Below, one piece after another: positions 8,817 through 16,916 of a stretch of DNA of 64,000 nt. A model generated the notes under the pieces. The model saw nothing but the letters and a program-made list of their open reading frames with translations. It searched no databases and was not told where the DNA came from. Within the stretch, counting starts at the first letter, position 1, and every line of letters begins with the position of its first letter. Source of the DNA: Hyphomicrobiales bacterium (lineage in GTDB: Bacteria; Pseudomonadota; Alphaproteobacteria; Rhizobiales; Rhizobiaceae); contig UCCA01000012.1 in NCBI GenBank assembly GCA_900470805.1, forward strand, positions 388,596-452,595. The letters are read 5' to 3'. The translations under genes and the position numbers were made by a program.

Positions 8817-11792
8817 ATGACCGATACAGCTGAAAAGATCGATTACTCGAAGACCCTCTATCTGCCCGAAACCGATTTCCCGATGCGCGCCGGCCTGCCG
8901 CAGAAGGAGCCGGAAACCGTGGCTCGCTGGCAGCAGATGGGCCTCTACAAGAAGCTCCGCGCGTCGGCCGCCGGCCGCGAAAAATTCGTGCTGCACGACG
9001 GCCCTCCCTATGCCAACGGCAACATCCACATCGGCCACGCGCTGAACAAGATCCTCAAAGACGTCATCAACCGCTCGTTCCAGATGCGCGGCTTCGACGC
9101 CAACTATGTGCCCGGCTGGGACTGCCACGGCCTGCCGATCGAGTGGAAGATCGAGGAAGAGAACTACCGCGCCAAGGGCAAGGCCAAGCCTGACCTCAAG
9201 CAGGCCGACGCGATGATCGAGTTCCGCAAGGAATGCCGTTCCTACGCCGAAAAGTGGATCAAGATCCAAGGCGACGAGTTCAAGCGCCTCGGCATCGAAG
9301 GTGATTTCGACAATCCGTATCTGACGATGAACTTCCACGCCGAAAGCCGCATCGCCGGCGAGCTCCTGAAGATCGCCATGAGCGGCCAGCTCTATCGCGG
9401 CTCCAAGCCGATCATGTGGTCGGTGGTCGAGCGCACGGCGCTGGCGGAAGCCGAGGTCGAGTACCACGACGTCGAGAGCGACATGATCTGGGTAAAGTTC
9501 CCGGTGCATGTATCGGATGGAGCTATCTCGGTTCAACCGGGAAGCCCAGAAATCAGCGCTCATATGGAGCGGACGATCAAGCTGATGGCGCCGGTTGCGC
9601 CCGACCTGTTCAATGCATCAGTCGTGATCTGGACAACCACTCCCTGGACAATTCCTGGTAACCGCGCAATCGCCTATTCGCCTAAAGTTGCCTATGGCCT
9701 CTACGAAGTTACGGCCGCCGAAAACGACTTTGGCCCGCAGCCGGGAGAGAAGCTGATCTTTGCCGACGCGCTCGCCGACGAGTCCGCCAAGAAGGCCAAG
9801 CTCACCTTCAACCGCCTGCGCGCCGTTGCTGCCGGAGAACTGGCGACACTGACGTGTGCACATCCTCTGCGTGAACTCGGATATAATTTCGACGTCCCGC
9901 TGCTCGCTGGCGACCACGTCACCGATGATGCCGGCACCGGCTTCGTCCACACCGCCCCGTCGCACGGCCGCGAGGACTTCGAGGCCTGGATGTCCGGTGC
10001 AAAGGAACTCGAGGCGCGCGGCATCGACACGCGCATCCCGTTCCCGGTCGACGACAGTGGCACCTACACCGCTGACGCCCCCGGCTTCGAGGGCGCCCGC
10101 GTCATGGACGACAACGGCAAGAAGGGCGATGCCAACGAGCGCGTCATCAAGGCGCTGATCGAGCGCAACGCCCTGTTTGCCCGTGGCCGCCTGAAGCATT
10201 CCTATCCGCATTCCTGGCGCTCCAAGAAGCCGATCATCTTCCGCAACACGCCGCAGTGGTTCGTCTACATGGACAAGGACCTCAAGGACGGCACGACGCT
10301 GCGCACCCGCGCGCTCAACGCGATCGACGATACCCGTTTCGTGCCGGCAGCCGGCCAGAACCGCCTGCGTGCCATGATCGAGCAGCGTCCGGACTGGGTT
10401 CTCTCTCGCCAGCGCGCCTGGGGCGTTCCGATCTGCGTCTTCGCTGATGAGGACGGCAACGTTCTGCAGGACGAAGATGTCAACGCTCGTATCCTCGAAG
10501 CCTTCGACATCGAGGGCGCCGACGCCTGGTTCGCCGAAGGCGCCAAGGATCGTTTCCTCGGAAACGGTCACGACCATGCCAAGTGGACCCAGGTCATGGA
10601 CATCCTCGATGTCTGGTTCGACAGTGGCTCGACCCACACGTTCACGCTGGAAGACCGCCCTGATCTCAAGTGGCCGGCCGATCTCTATCTCGAAGGCTCC
10701 GACCAGCATCGCGGCTGGTTCCACTCGTCGCTGCTGGAATCGGCCGCCACCCGCGGCCGTGCGCCTTACAACGCCGTCCTCACCCATGGCTTCACCATGG
10801 ACGAGAAGGGCGAGAAGATGTCGAAGTCGAAGGGCAACGTCACCTCGCCGCAGGAGATCATGAAGGACGCCGGCGCCGACATTCTGCGCCTCTGGGTCAT
10901 GACGTCCGACTACGCCGACGATCTGCGCGTCGGCAAGACGATCATCCAGACCAACGTCGACGCCTACCGCAAGCTGCGCAACACCATCCGCTGGATGCTC
11001 GGCACGCTGGCCCACGACAAGGGCGAGACCTTCGAGGTCTCCGAAATGCCGGAGCTGGAGCAGCTGATGCTCCATCGTCTCTCCGAGCTCGACCAGCTGG
11101 TGCGTGAGAACTACGACGCCTTCGATTTCAAAAAGATCGCCCGCGCGCTGATCGACTTCGCCAATGTCGAGCTCTCGGCCTTCTACTTCGACGTCCGCAA
11201 GGATGCGCTCTACTGCGACGCCCCGTCGAGCCCGCGCCGCCGCGCCTCGCTGCATGTCATCCGCGCGATCTTCGATTGCATGGTCACGTGGCTTGCTCCG
11301 ATGCTGCCCTTCACCACCGAAGAGGCATGGCTGTCGCGCAACCCGGAGGCCGTCTCGGTCCACCTCGAGCAGTTCCCCACCGTTCCTGCCGATTGGAAGA
11401 ACGAGGCGCTGGCCGAGAAGTGGAAGAAGATTCGCGCGGTCCGCACGGTTGTTACCGGCGCTCTGGAGATCGAGCGCAAGGACAAGCGCATCGGCTCGTC
11501 GCTGGAGGCGGCCCCCGTCGTCCACATCGCCGATCCGGAGCTGATGAAGGCGCTGGAAGGGCAGGACTTCGAGGAGATCTGCATCACCTCGGGCATAACA
11601 ATCGATGCGTCGGAAGGCCCGGCGGATGCGTTCCGTCTGCCTGAGGTGGCCAAAGTCAGCGTCGAACCGAAGCTCGCGGAAGGCACCAAGTGTGCCCGTT
11701 CCTGGCGCATCACCACCGATGTCGGCTCCGACCCGGACTATCCCGATGTCTCCGCCCGCGATGCCTTGGCGCTTCGCGAGCTTGCGGTGTAA
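8817..11792 (+). CDS. ileS: Isoleucyl-tRNA synthetase
   Basis: 991-aa class I aminoacyl-tRNA synthetase. The HIGH motif is at residues 71-74 ([12 protein letters not shown]) and KMSKS at 667-671; the editing (CP1) domain carries the conserved [13 protein letters not shown] and [16 protein letters not shown] signatures. The ATG at 8817 is preferred over the TTG three codons earlier. About residues 230-302, inside the editing domain, contain a segment that looks longer than in other rhizobial IleS, and its codons are much richer in A/T third positions than the rest of the gene (see findings). No zinc-finger cysteines are seen at the C-terminus. Confidence 0.97.
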   Translation: MTDTAEKIDYSKTLYLPETDFPMRAGLPQKEPETVARWQQMGLYKKLRASAAGREKFVLHDGPPYANGNIHIGHALNKILKDVINRSFQMRGFDANYVPGWDCHGLPIEWKIEEENYRAKGKAKPDLKQADAMIEFRKECRSYAEKWIKIQGDEFKRLGIEGDFDNPYLTMNFHAESRIAGELLKIAMSGQLYRGSKPIMWSVVERTALAEAEVEYHDVESDMIWVKFPVHVSDGAISVQPGSPEISAHMERTIKLMAPVAPDLFNASVVIWTTTPWTIPGNRAIAYSPKVAYGLYEVTAAENDFGPQPGEKLIFADALADESAKKAKLTFNRLRAVAAGELATLTCAHPLRELGYNFDVPLLAGDHVTDDAGTGFVHTAPSHGREDFEAWMSGAKELEARGIDTRIPFPVDDSGTYTADAPGFEGARVMDDNGKKGDANERVIKALIERNALFARGRLKHSYPHSWRSKKPIIFRNTPQWFVYMDKDLKDGTTLRTRALNAIDDTRFVPAAGQNRLRAMIEQRPDWVLSRQRAWGVPICVFADEDGNVLQDEDVNARILEAFDIEGADAWFAEGAKDRFLGNGHDHAKWTQVMDILDVWFDSGSTHTFTLEDRPDLKWPADLYLEGSDQHRGWFHSSLLESAATRGRAPYNAVLTHGFTMDEKGEKMSKSKGNVTSPQEIMKDAGADILRLWVMTSDYADDLRVGKTIIQTNVDAYRKLRNTIRWMLGTLAHDKGETFEVSEMPELEQLMLHRLSELDQLVRENYDAFDFKKIARALIDFANVELSAFYFDVRKDALYCDAPSSPRRRASLHVIRAIFDCMVTWLAPMLPFTTEEAWLSRNPEAVSVHLEQFPTVPADWKNEALAEKWKKIRAVRTVVTGALEIERKDKRIGSSLEAAPVVHIADPELMKALEGQDFEEICITSGITIDASEGPADAFRLPEVAKVSVEPKLAEGTKCARSWRITTDVGSDPDYPDVSARDALALRELAV

Positions 11793-11807
11793 AATCGAAG
11801 AAAGTTG

Positions 11808-11839
11808 CCGGGTGAATTGCGCTCTCGCGGTTCATCCGG
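11808..11839 (+). terminator. Stem-loop after ileS, possible terminator
   Basis: CCGGGTGAA and TTCATCCGG form an almost perfect stem around a GC-rich inner stem. There is no T run, so it may stabilise mRNA or act as a weak terminator. Confidence 0.35.
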
Positions 11840-11934
11840 TAAAAGCTGCCTGAAAATGGCCGGATTTTTCCGTCAGGGGGACGAGTGTCCGGTTTTATGC
11901 GTTTGAATGCACCGGCATGGCTGGAAGGGTTTTC

Positions 11935-12567
11935 ATGTTATCGAAGCGTTGGTTCCGTTTGGGCGCCTGCCTGACTGTCGCAATGGCAGGCAGCGCGATG
12001 ATCTCGAGCTGCACGAGCGGTCCCCGCTACGGCACGGACAAGACGGCCTTTCAGCAGCTGACCGACGACCTGGGCCAGTCGACTTCGCTGACCGGCGCCG
12101 AGCCGAAGAACAAGGGTGTCAAGTACAACCCGCGTGCCGGCCTCGTGGTCCCCGCCACGGCGACCGCCAAGGAAACGTTGGTCGCGCCACAGCAGTCGAT
12201 CGCCAGCAAGGACAATCCTGAGTGGATCGAATCGCCGGAAGAGACACGCGCGCGTCTCGTCAAGGAAGCTGACGAGAACAGCGACAAGTCGAACTACCAG
12301 TCGCCGCTGGCCAACAACCAGATCGAAGGCGGCCGCCGCACCACGGAAGCGCAGACCAAGGCCTACCGCGAAGCCCGCGCCATCCAGAAGGGCGGCTATA
12401 TCGACCAGCGTCGCTCCATCTCCGATCCGCCGGCGGAATTCCGCCAGGTTGACGACCCGGCCAAGCTTGACGATCTCGGCGAGCCGGAACTGAAGAAGAT
12501 GAAGAAGAAGAAGAAGGATGCTGCGGTAGCCGGCTCCGGCAAGCAGTGGTGGAACCTGCTGCAGTAG
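11935..12567 (+). CDS. Outer-membrane lipoprotein downstream of ileS, possibly BamF-like
   Basis: 210-aa predicted lipoprotein: basic N-terminus, hydrophobic stretch and a lipobox ISSC with the lipidated Cys at residue 26. The mature part is polar and Pro-rich (YNPRAGLVVPAT, then NPEWIESPEETRARL) with a run of Lys near the C-terminus (KKMKKKKK) and a final WWNLLQ. Alphaproteobacteria often place a BamF lipoprotein (DUF3035) of the outer-membrane assembly machine after ileS (usually with lspA between); the position and the PEWIESPEE element fit, but similarity by eye is weak. Start chosen at 11935 because GGAAGGG precedes it; the upstream ATG at 11917 lacks a site. Confidence 0.75.
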   Translation: MLSKRWFRLGACLTVAMAGSAMISSCTSGPRYGTDKTAFQQLTDDLGQSTSLTGAEPKNKGVKYNPRAGLVVPATATAKETLVAPQQSIASKDNPEWIESPEETRARLVKEADENSDKSNYQSPLANNQIEGGRRTTEAQTKAYREARAIQKGGYIDQRRSISDPPAEFRQVDDPAKLDDLGEPELKKMKKKKKDAAVAGSGKQWWNLLQ

Positions 12568-12610
12568 GGCTTGCTGCATTTCGGACCTTGGACGCTTCGG
12601 CAGGTAGCAC

Positions 12611-12757
12611 CCCCCTCTGTCCTGCCGGACATCTCCCCCTCAAGGGGGGAGATCGACTCGCGGCTCGCTTTTCAGCAGTTCGTTGAGGTTGGAGCGAGCG
12701 GATCCCTCTAGCCGATCTCCCCACCTGAGGGGGAGATGCCCGGCAGGGCAGAGGGGG
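12611..12757. repeat. 147-bp palindromic intergenic repeat element (MITE/RIME-like)
   Basis: Two 44-bp arms (12611-12654 and 12714-12757) are inverted copies with about four mismatches; each arm is itself made of a CCCCCTCTG block, a CTGCCGG block and a CTCCCCCTC/GGGGGAG hairpin. A shorter inner inverted pair (GCTCGC / GCGAGC) lies in the centre. This layout matches the mosaic palindromic intergenic elements known in rhizobial genomes. It sits between a lipoprotein gene and the convergent tadA, where it may also terminate transcription. No coding capacity. Confidence 0.75.
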
Positions 12758-12800
12758 TACCCCAAGGCAAAGCGCCGGCACGCGAAAGCGCTCTGCACCC

Positions 12801-13250
12801 CTAGTCCCGCTTCCCCTGAAAGAACCCCCGCAAGATCTCCGCCGCCCGCACCTCATCGATCCCGGAATACACCTCCGGCGCATGATGGCACGTCGGCTGC
12901 GCGTAAAACCGCACCCCATTGTCCACCCCGCCACCCTTCGGATCCTCCGCCCCGTAATAGAGCCGGCGGATGCGGGCAAACGAGATGGCGGCGGCGCACA
13001 TCGTGCAGGGCTCCAGCGTCACGTAGAGATCGGCGCCGGTCAGCCGCTCTTGGCCGAGCGCCTCGCACGCCATGCGGATCGCGGCGATTTCGGCGTGGGC
13101 GGTGATGTCGTTGAGCGCGCGGGTGCGGTTGCCGGAGCGGCCGATGACAGTGCCGTCGAGGACCACGACGGCGCCGATCGGCACCTCGCCGCGCTCGCCC
13201 GCCGCACGCGCTTCATCGAGCGCCAGCGCCATAAATTCATTTGTCTTCAC
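12801..13250 (-). CDS. tadA: tRNA-specific adenosine deaminase TadA
   Basis: 149-aa zinc deaminase that converts A34 to inosine in tRNA-Arg(ACG). Zinc and catalytic residues are visible: HAE at 52-54 (His ligand, proton-shuttling Glu) and PCTMC at 81-85 (Cys ligands 82 and 85). The frame is open further upstream, but the GTG at 13250 gives the length and N-terminus (MKTNEFMALALDEA) usual for TadA; the ATG at 13232 is a second possibility. Divergent from the pseudouridine synthase gene with about 70 bases between them. Confidence 0.93.
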   Translation of the reverse strand: MKTNEFMALALDEARAAGERGEVPIGAVVVLDGTVIGRSGNRTRALNDITAHAEIAAIRMACEALGQERLTGADLYVTLEPCTMCAAAISFARIRRLYYGAEDPKGGGVDNGVRFYAQPTCHHAPEVYSGIDEVRAAEILRGFFQGKRD

Positions 13251-13321
13251 GATCCGACAATTTCCACTTAACCGCAGGGGCGCGAACTGATAGAAGGCCC
13301 CAAAAGGCAGGCAAACAACAA

Positions 13322-15454
13322 ATGACATTCAAAGACAAGCCAAAACGGCCGGGTGGCAAGCCATCCCCGCGCGATACCGGCGCGAAATCAGGCGAAAAGC
13401 CCGCAAAGACGTTCGCGAAATCGGATGCGAATTCCGAAGGCGGCGACGGCAAGGCGGAACGTATCTCGAAAGTGATGGCGCGCGCCGGCGTCGCCTCGCG
13501 CCGCGATATCGAGCGCATGATCATGGACGGCCGCGTCACGCTGAACGGCAAGCCGCTCGAGACGCCTGTCGTCAACGTTACGCTGACCGACAAGATCGAA
13601 GTCGATGGCGTGCCGATCCGCGGCATCGAGCGCACCCGTCTCTGGCTCTATCACAAGCCGGCCGGCCTGGTGACCACCAACTCCGATCCGGAAGGCCGCC
13701 ACACCGTTTTCGACAATCTGCCGGATGATCTGCCGCGCGTCATGTCGATCGGCCGTCTCGACATCAATACCGAAGGCCTGCTGCTGCTCACCAACGACGG
13801 CGGCCTTGCCCGCGCGCTGGAACTGCCGACCACGGGCTGGCTGCGCCGCTACCGCGTGCGCGCCCACGGCGATATCGATCAGGAAGCGCTCGACAAGCTG
13901 AAGGACGGCATCGCCGTCGACGGCGTGCTCTACGGCGCCATCGAAGCGACGCTCGACAAGGTGCAGGGCTCCAACGTCTGGCTCACCATGGGCCTGCGCG
14001 AAGGCAAGAACCGCGAAATCAAGAACGTACTCGGCGCGCTTGGCCTCGACGTCAACCGCCTGATCCGCATCTCCTACGGTCCCTTCCAGCTCGGTGATAT
14101 CCCCGAGCGCGCGGTGATCGAGGTGCGCGGCCGCACCCTGCGCGACCAGCTCGGCCCGCGCCTGATCGAGGACGCGAAGGCCAATTTCGACGCGCCGATC
14201 TACAACGCGCCGGCACTTGCCGCCGAGGAAGAGACCGAAGCCCGGCCGGAGCGCAACGAGCGTTCATGGAAGCCGGAAGACAAGCGCGAACGCGCGCTGA
14301 GCCGTCTCGACACCAAGCGCGACGACAAGCGTTCAGGTGGTCGTGATGGTGGCCGTGATAGCAGCCGCGACGCCGGTCCGCGCAAGGACGACGACCGCCC
14401 GAAGCGCCCGGCGCTCGGCACCCGCCGCAACGCCAATGTGTGGATGGCGCCCGGCGCCCGCCCGCTTGGCGAAAAAGCGGCGGCCAAGGCCGAACGGAAT
14501 GCCCAGACGGCAATCCGCCGTGGCGAAAAGCCCGGCCGCTCCAAGCCGCAGCCAACCAGCTATGACGAGGGTCCGCGCGTTCAGATCAACCGCGCCCGCG
14601 ACGAAGAGGGCGAATGGATCCGCTCCAGCGAAGTGAGCAACGACGACGGCGGCCGCAAGCGCTCCGGCGATCGTGGCGACCGTGCTCCGCGCGGCGACAA
14701 GCCGTTCGGTGATCGCGCTCCCCGCGGTGATCGGTCCTTCGGTGATCGGCCTCATGGCGATCGCCCAAGCGGGGATCGCACGGCCCGTGGCGACAGACCT
14801 TACGGCGAGCGCCCTGCGCGTGGCGATCGGCCTGCCGGTGATCGTCCCCGTGGCGACCGCCCATTCGGCGACAAGCCGCGTGGTGACCGCAAGCCCCGTG
14901 AGGACGGCGACCGTCCGCGTTCCTATGCGGATCGTCCGGCTCGTAGCGACAAACCCTACGGCGATCGCCCGGCCCGCAGCGAGCGTCCGGCCGGCGACCG
15001 TCCGCGTGGTGATCGTCCGTTCGGCGACAAGCCCCGCGGTGACCGCAAGCCCCGCGAGGATGGCGAGCGTCCAAGGTCTTTCGGTGGCCCCAAGTTCGGC
15101 GATCGTCCCTCTGGCGATCGCCCTTCCGGTGACCGTCCTGCTCGGCCATTCTCCGACAGGCCGCGCCGTCCGCGCGAAGAGGGCGATGAGCGTCCGCGCT
15201 CCAAGAGCTTCTCCGGCGAGGCACGCTCCGAGCGTCCAGCCGGCGCCAGACCTGCTGGTGACCGTCCGTTCGGCGACAAGCCACGCGGCAAGAGTTTTGG
15301 GGCGAAGCCCGGCGGTGCAAAGCCGGGTGCGAAGAGTTTCTCCGGCAAGCCTTCGGGCGATCGTCCCGGTGGTGGTGGCAAGCCTGCGGGCGGGCCGTCG
15401 CGTGGTGGACCAAAAGGCAAGGGAATAGGGCGCGGTGCGGATCGTCGGCGGTGA
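13322..15454 (+). CDS. rluB: RluB-type 23S rRNA pseudouridine synthase with long GDRP-repeat tail
   Basis: 710-aa protein. Residues about 45-92 form an S4 RNA-binding domain and about 105-290 the RsuA/RluB/RluE catalytic domain with the nucleophile D147 in GRLDINTEG and the LREGKNREIKNVL motif. RluB of E. coli modifies U2605; the same site is inferred here. From about residue 300 to the end the protein is a disordered, highly charged tail of GDRP, GDKP and RGDR units, making it more than twice the length of RluB. A Lys/Pro-rich 40-residue N-terminal extension is also present. The stop codon overlaps the start of rsmD by 20 bases. Confidence 0.92.
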   Translation: MTFKDKPKRPGGKPSPRDTGAKSGEKPAKTFAKSDANSEGGDGKAERISKVMARAGVASRRDIERMIMDGRVTLNGKPLETPVVNVTLTDKIEVDGVPIRGIERTRLWLYHKPAGLVTTNSDPEGRHTVFDNLPDDLPRVMSIGRLDINTEGLLLLTNDGGLARALELPTTGWLRRYRVRAHGDIDQEALDKLKDGIAVDGVLYGAIEATLDKVQGSNVWLTMGLREGKNREIKNVLGALGLDVNRLIRISYGPFQLGDIPERAVIEVRGRTLRDQLGPRLIEDAKANFDAPIYNAPALAAEEETEARPERNERSWKPEDKRERALSRLDTKRDDKRSGGRDGGRDSSRDAGPRKDDDRPKRPALGTRRNANVWMAPGARPLGEKAAAKAERNAQTAIRRGEKPGRSKPQPTSYDEGPRVQINRARDEEGEWIRSSEVSNDDGGRKRSGDRGDRAPRGDKPFGDRAPRGDRSFGDRPHGDRPSGDRTARGDRPYGERPARGDRPAGDRPRGDRPFGDKPRGDRKPREDGDRPRSYADRPARSDKPYGDRPARSERPAGDRPRGDRPFGDKPRGDRKPREDGERPRSFGGPKFGDRPSGDRPSGDRPARPFSDRPRRPREEGDERPRSKSFSGEARSERPAGARPAGDRPFGDKPRGKSFGAKPGGAKPGAKSFSGKPSGDRPGGGGKPAGGPSRGGPKGKGIGRGADRRR
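14680..15150 (+). repeat. Coding GDRP/GDKP repeat tract with an internal duplication
   Basis: Degenerate tandem repeats of about 12-24 bases encode GDRP-type units. A block encoding PAGDRPRGDRPFGDKP and the following RGDRKPREDG occurs twice, about 160 bases apart, with mostly synonymous differences, so the protein rather than the DNA seems to be maintained. Confidence 0.7.
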
Positions 15455-15995
15455 GTTTCGCGGACGGTCGCTCGCCGTGCCTAAATCCAACGACATCCGG
15501 CCGACGGCCGACCGGACGCGTGAGAGCCTGTTCAATATTCTGAGCCATGCCTATCCGGAATGCGTCGATGGCACCCGGATACTCGATCTGTTCGCCGGCA
15601 CCGGTGCCGTCGGCCTTGAAGCCGTCTCGCGCGGCTGCCGTCACGCGTTGTTCGTCGAAAACAGCGTCGAGGGCAGGGGCCTGCTCTGGGAAAACATCGA
15701 TGCGCTCGGCCTGCACGGCAAGACCCGCATCCTGAGGCGCGACGCCACCGATCTCGGCAGCGTCGGCAATCTCGAGCCGTTCCAGTTCCTCTTCGCCGAC
15801 CCGCCCTATGGCAAGGGTCTCGGCGAAAAGGCGATGGCGGCGGCGGCCAAGGGCGGCTGGCTGGTTCCGGGCGCGATTGCCGTGCTCGAGGAGCGGTCCG
15901 ACGTTGCCGTTTCGGTCGATCCTTCCTATCTGTTCCTGGAAAGCCGGATCTTCGGCGACACCAGGGTACATTTTTTCCGCTATCAGCCTTTATAG
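15435..15995 (+). CDS. rsmD: 16S rRNA (guanine-966-N2)-methyltransferase
   Basis: 186-aa SAM-dependent methyltransferase that modifies G966 of 16S rRNA in the assembled 30S subunit. It has the N-terminal MRIVGGEFRGR signature, the SAM motif DLFAGTGAVG (51-60) and the catalytic DPPYG (122-126). It starts with GTG inside the last codons of the upstream pseudouridine synthase gene (20-base overlap), implying translational coupling of two rRNA-modifying enzymes. Confidence 0.95.
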   Translation: MRIVGGEFRGRSLAVPKSNDIRPTADRTRESLFNILSHAYPECVDGTRILDLFAGTGAVGLEAVSRGCRHALFVENSVEGRGLLWENIDALGLHGKTRILRRDATDLGSVGNLEPFQFLFADPPYGKGLGEKAMAAAAKGGWLVPGAIAVLEERSDVAVSVDPSYLFLESRIFGDTRVHFFRYQPL

Positions 15996-16013
15996 CGGAT
16001 CATCGGGGGCAAG

Positions 16014-16916
16014 GTGACACAGCAGGCCGAAAAGACCAGTTCCGCGTTACCTGCCGTCGAAGATATCCCTCACGGTTCTTCACCGCGTATCGCCATCGCC
16101 TTCGGCGGTGGCGGCGCCCGTGGCCTTGCCCATATCCACGTCATCGAAACGCTGGATGAACTCGGCATCCGTCCCGTGGCGATCTCCGGCTCGTCGATCG
16201 GCGCCATCATGGGCGCAGGCATGGCGGCCGGCATGTCAGGCGAAGCCATACGCGAACACGCGCTGATGACCGTCGGCAACAAGACCGCCGTCGTCAGCCG
16301 CCTCTGGGGTCTGCGCCCGCAGACGGTGCGCGACGCGGTCGCCAACGGCGTGCGCATCGGCCAGTTCAACCTCGAACGCATCCTCAAGGCCTTCCTGCCA
16401 GCGGACCTGCCCGATCTCTTCGAAGACCTGCCGATCCCGATGACGGTGACCGCCACCGACTATTATGGCCAGAACGAAGTGCTGGTCCGCGAGGGGCAAT
16501 TGTTCCCAGCGCTCGCCGCCTCGTCCGCCATCCCCGCCGTCTTCATGCCGGTGCGTCTCTACGGCCGCGTGATGATCGACGGCGGCATCAGCAATCCCGT
16601 ACCCTACGAATGCCTGATGGACCGCGCCGACATCGTCATTGGCATTGATGTCGTCGGCGCACCCGAGGGCGACGGCACCCATATTCCCAACCGCATGGAA
16701 AGCATCTTTGGCTCCGGCCAGTTGATGATGCAGACGGCGATCACCCTCAAGCTCCGCATCCAACCGCCCCACATCTTTCTGCGCCCCGCCGTCGGCCGCA
16801 CCGGCGTCATGGACTTCCTCAAGGCCCGTGAAGTGCTGGCCATGTCGCAAGGGGTCAAGGATGAACTGAAATATGCGCTGGATGGCGCCATCGAGGCGCA
16901 TGCACGGGCCGTCTAA
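16014..16916 (+). CDS. Patatin-like phospholipase family protein
   Basis: 300-aa lipid hydrolase with a Ser-Asp dyad. Oxyanion motif GGGGARG at 31-37, nucleophile S61 in GSSIG, and D189 in IDGG are all present. It resembles the bacterial RssA/YchK-type patatins; the lipid substrate is unknown and no signal peptide is seen, so it is probably cytosolic or membrane-associated. It starts with GTG 18 bases after rsmD with GGGGCAAG as ribosome binding site, likely in the same transcript. Its stop codon directly abuts that of the convergent antiporter gene (no bases between). Confidence 0.88.
   Translation: MTQQAEKTSSALPAVEDIPHGSSPRIAIAFGGGGARGLAHIHVIETLDELGIRPVAISGSSIGAIMGAGMAAGMSGEAIREHALMTVGNKTAVVSRLWGLRPQTVRDAVANGVRIGQFNLERILKAFLPADLPDLFEDLPIPMTVTATDYYGQNEVLVREGQLFPALAASSAIPAVFMPVRLYGRVMIDGGISNPVPYECLMDRADIVIGIDVVGAPEGDGTHIPNRMESIFGSGQLMMQTAITLKLRIQPPHIFLRPAVGRTGVMDFLKAREVLAMSQGVKDELKYALDGAIEAHARAV

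Noticed and set aside
9618..11525. 635-codon open frame antisense to ileS
   Set aside because: Shadow of the ileS codon pattern; ileS motifs are intact and conserved, and the antisense protein shows no domain.
14680..15150. Regularly spaced short repeats resembling a CRISPR array
   Set aside because: The repeats are in frame, degenerate and encode GDRP units; there are no unique spacers of constant length and no cas genes.
14333..15971. Long minus-strand frames opposite the GDRP repeat tail
   Set aside because: The repeat tract keeps all frames open; the plus-strand protein continues a genuine pseudouridine synthase and overlaps rsmD as expected.
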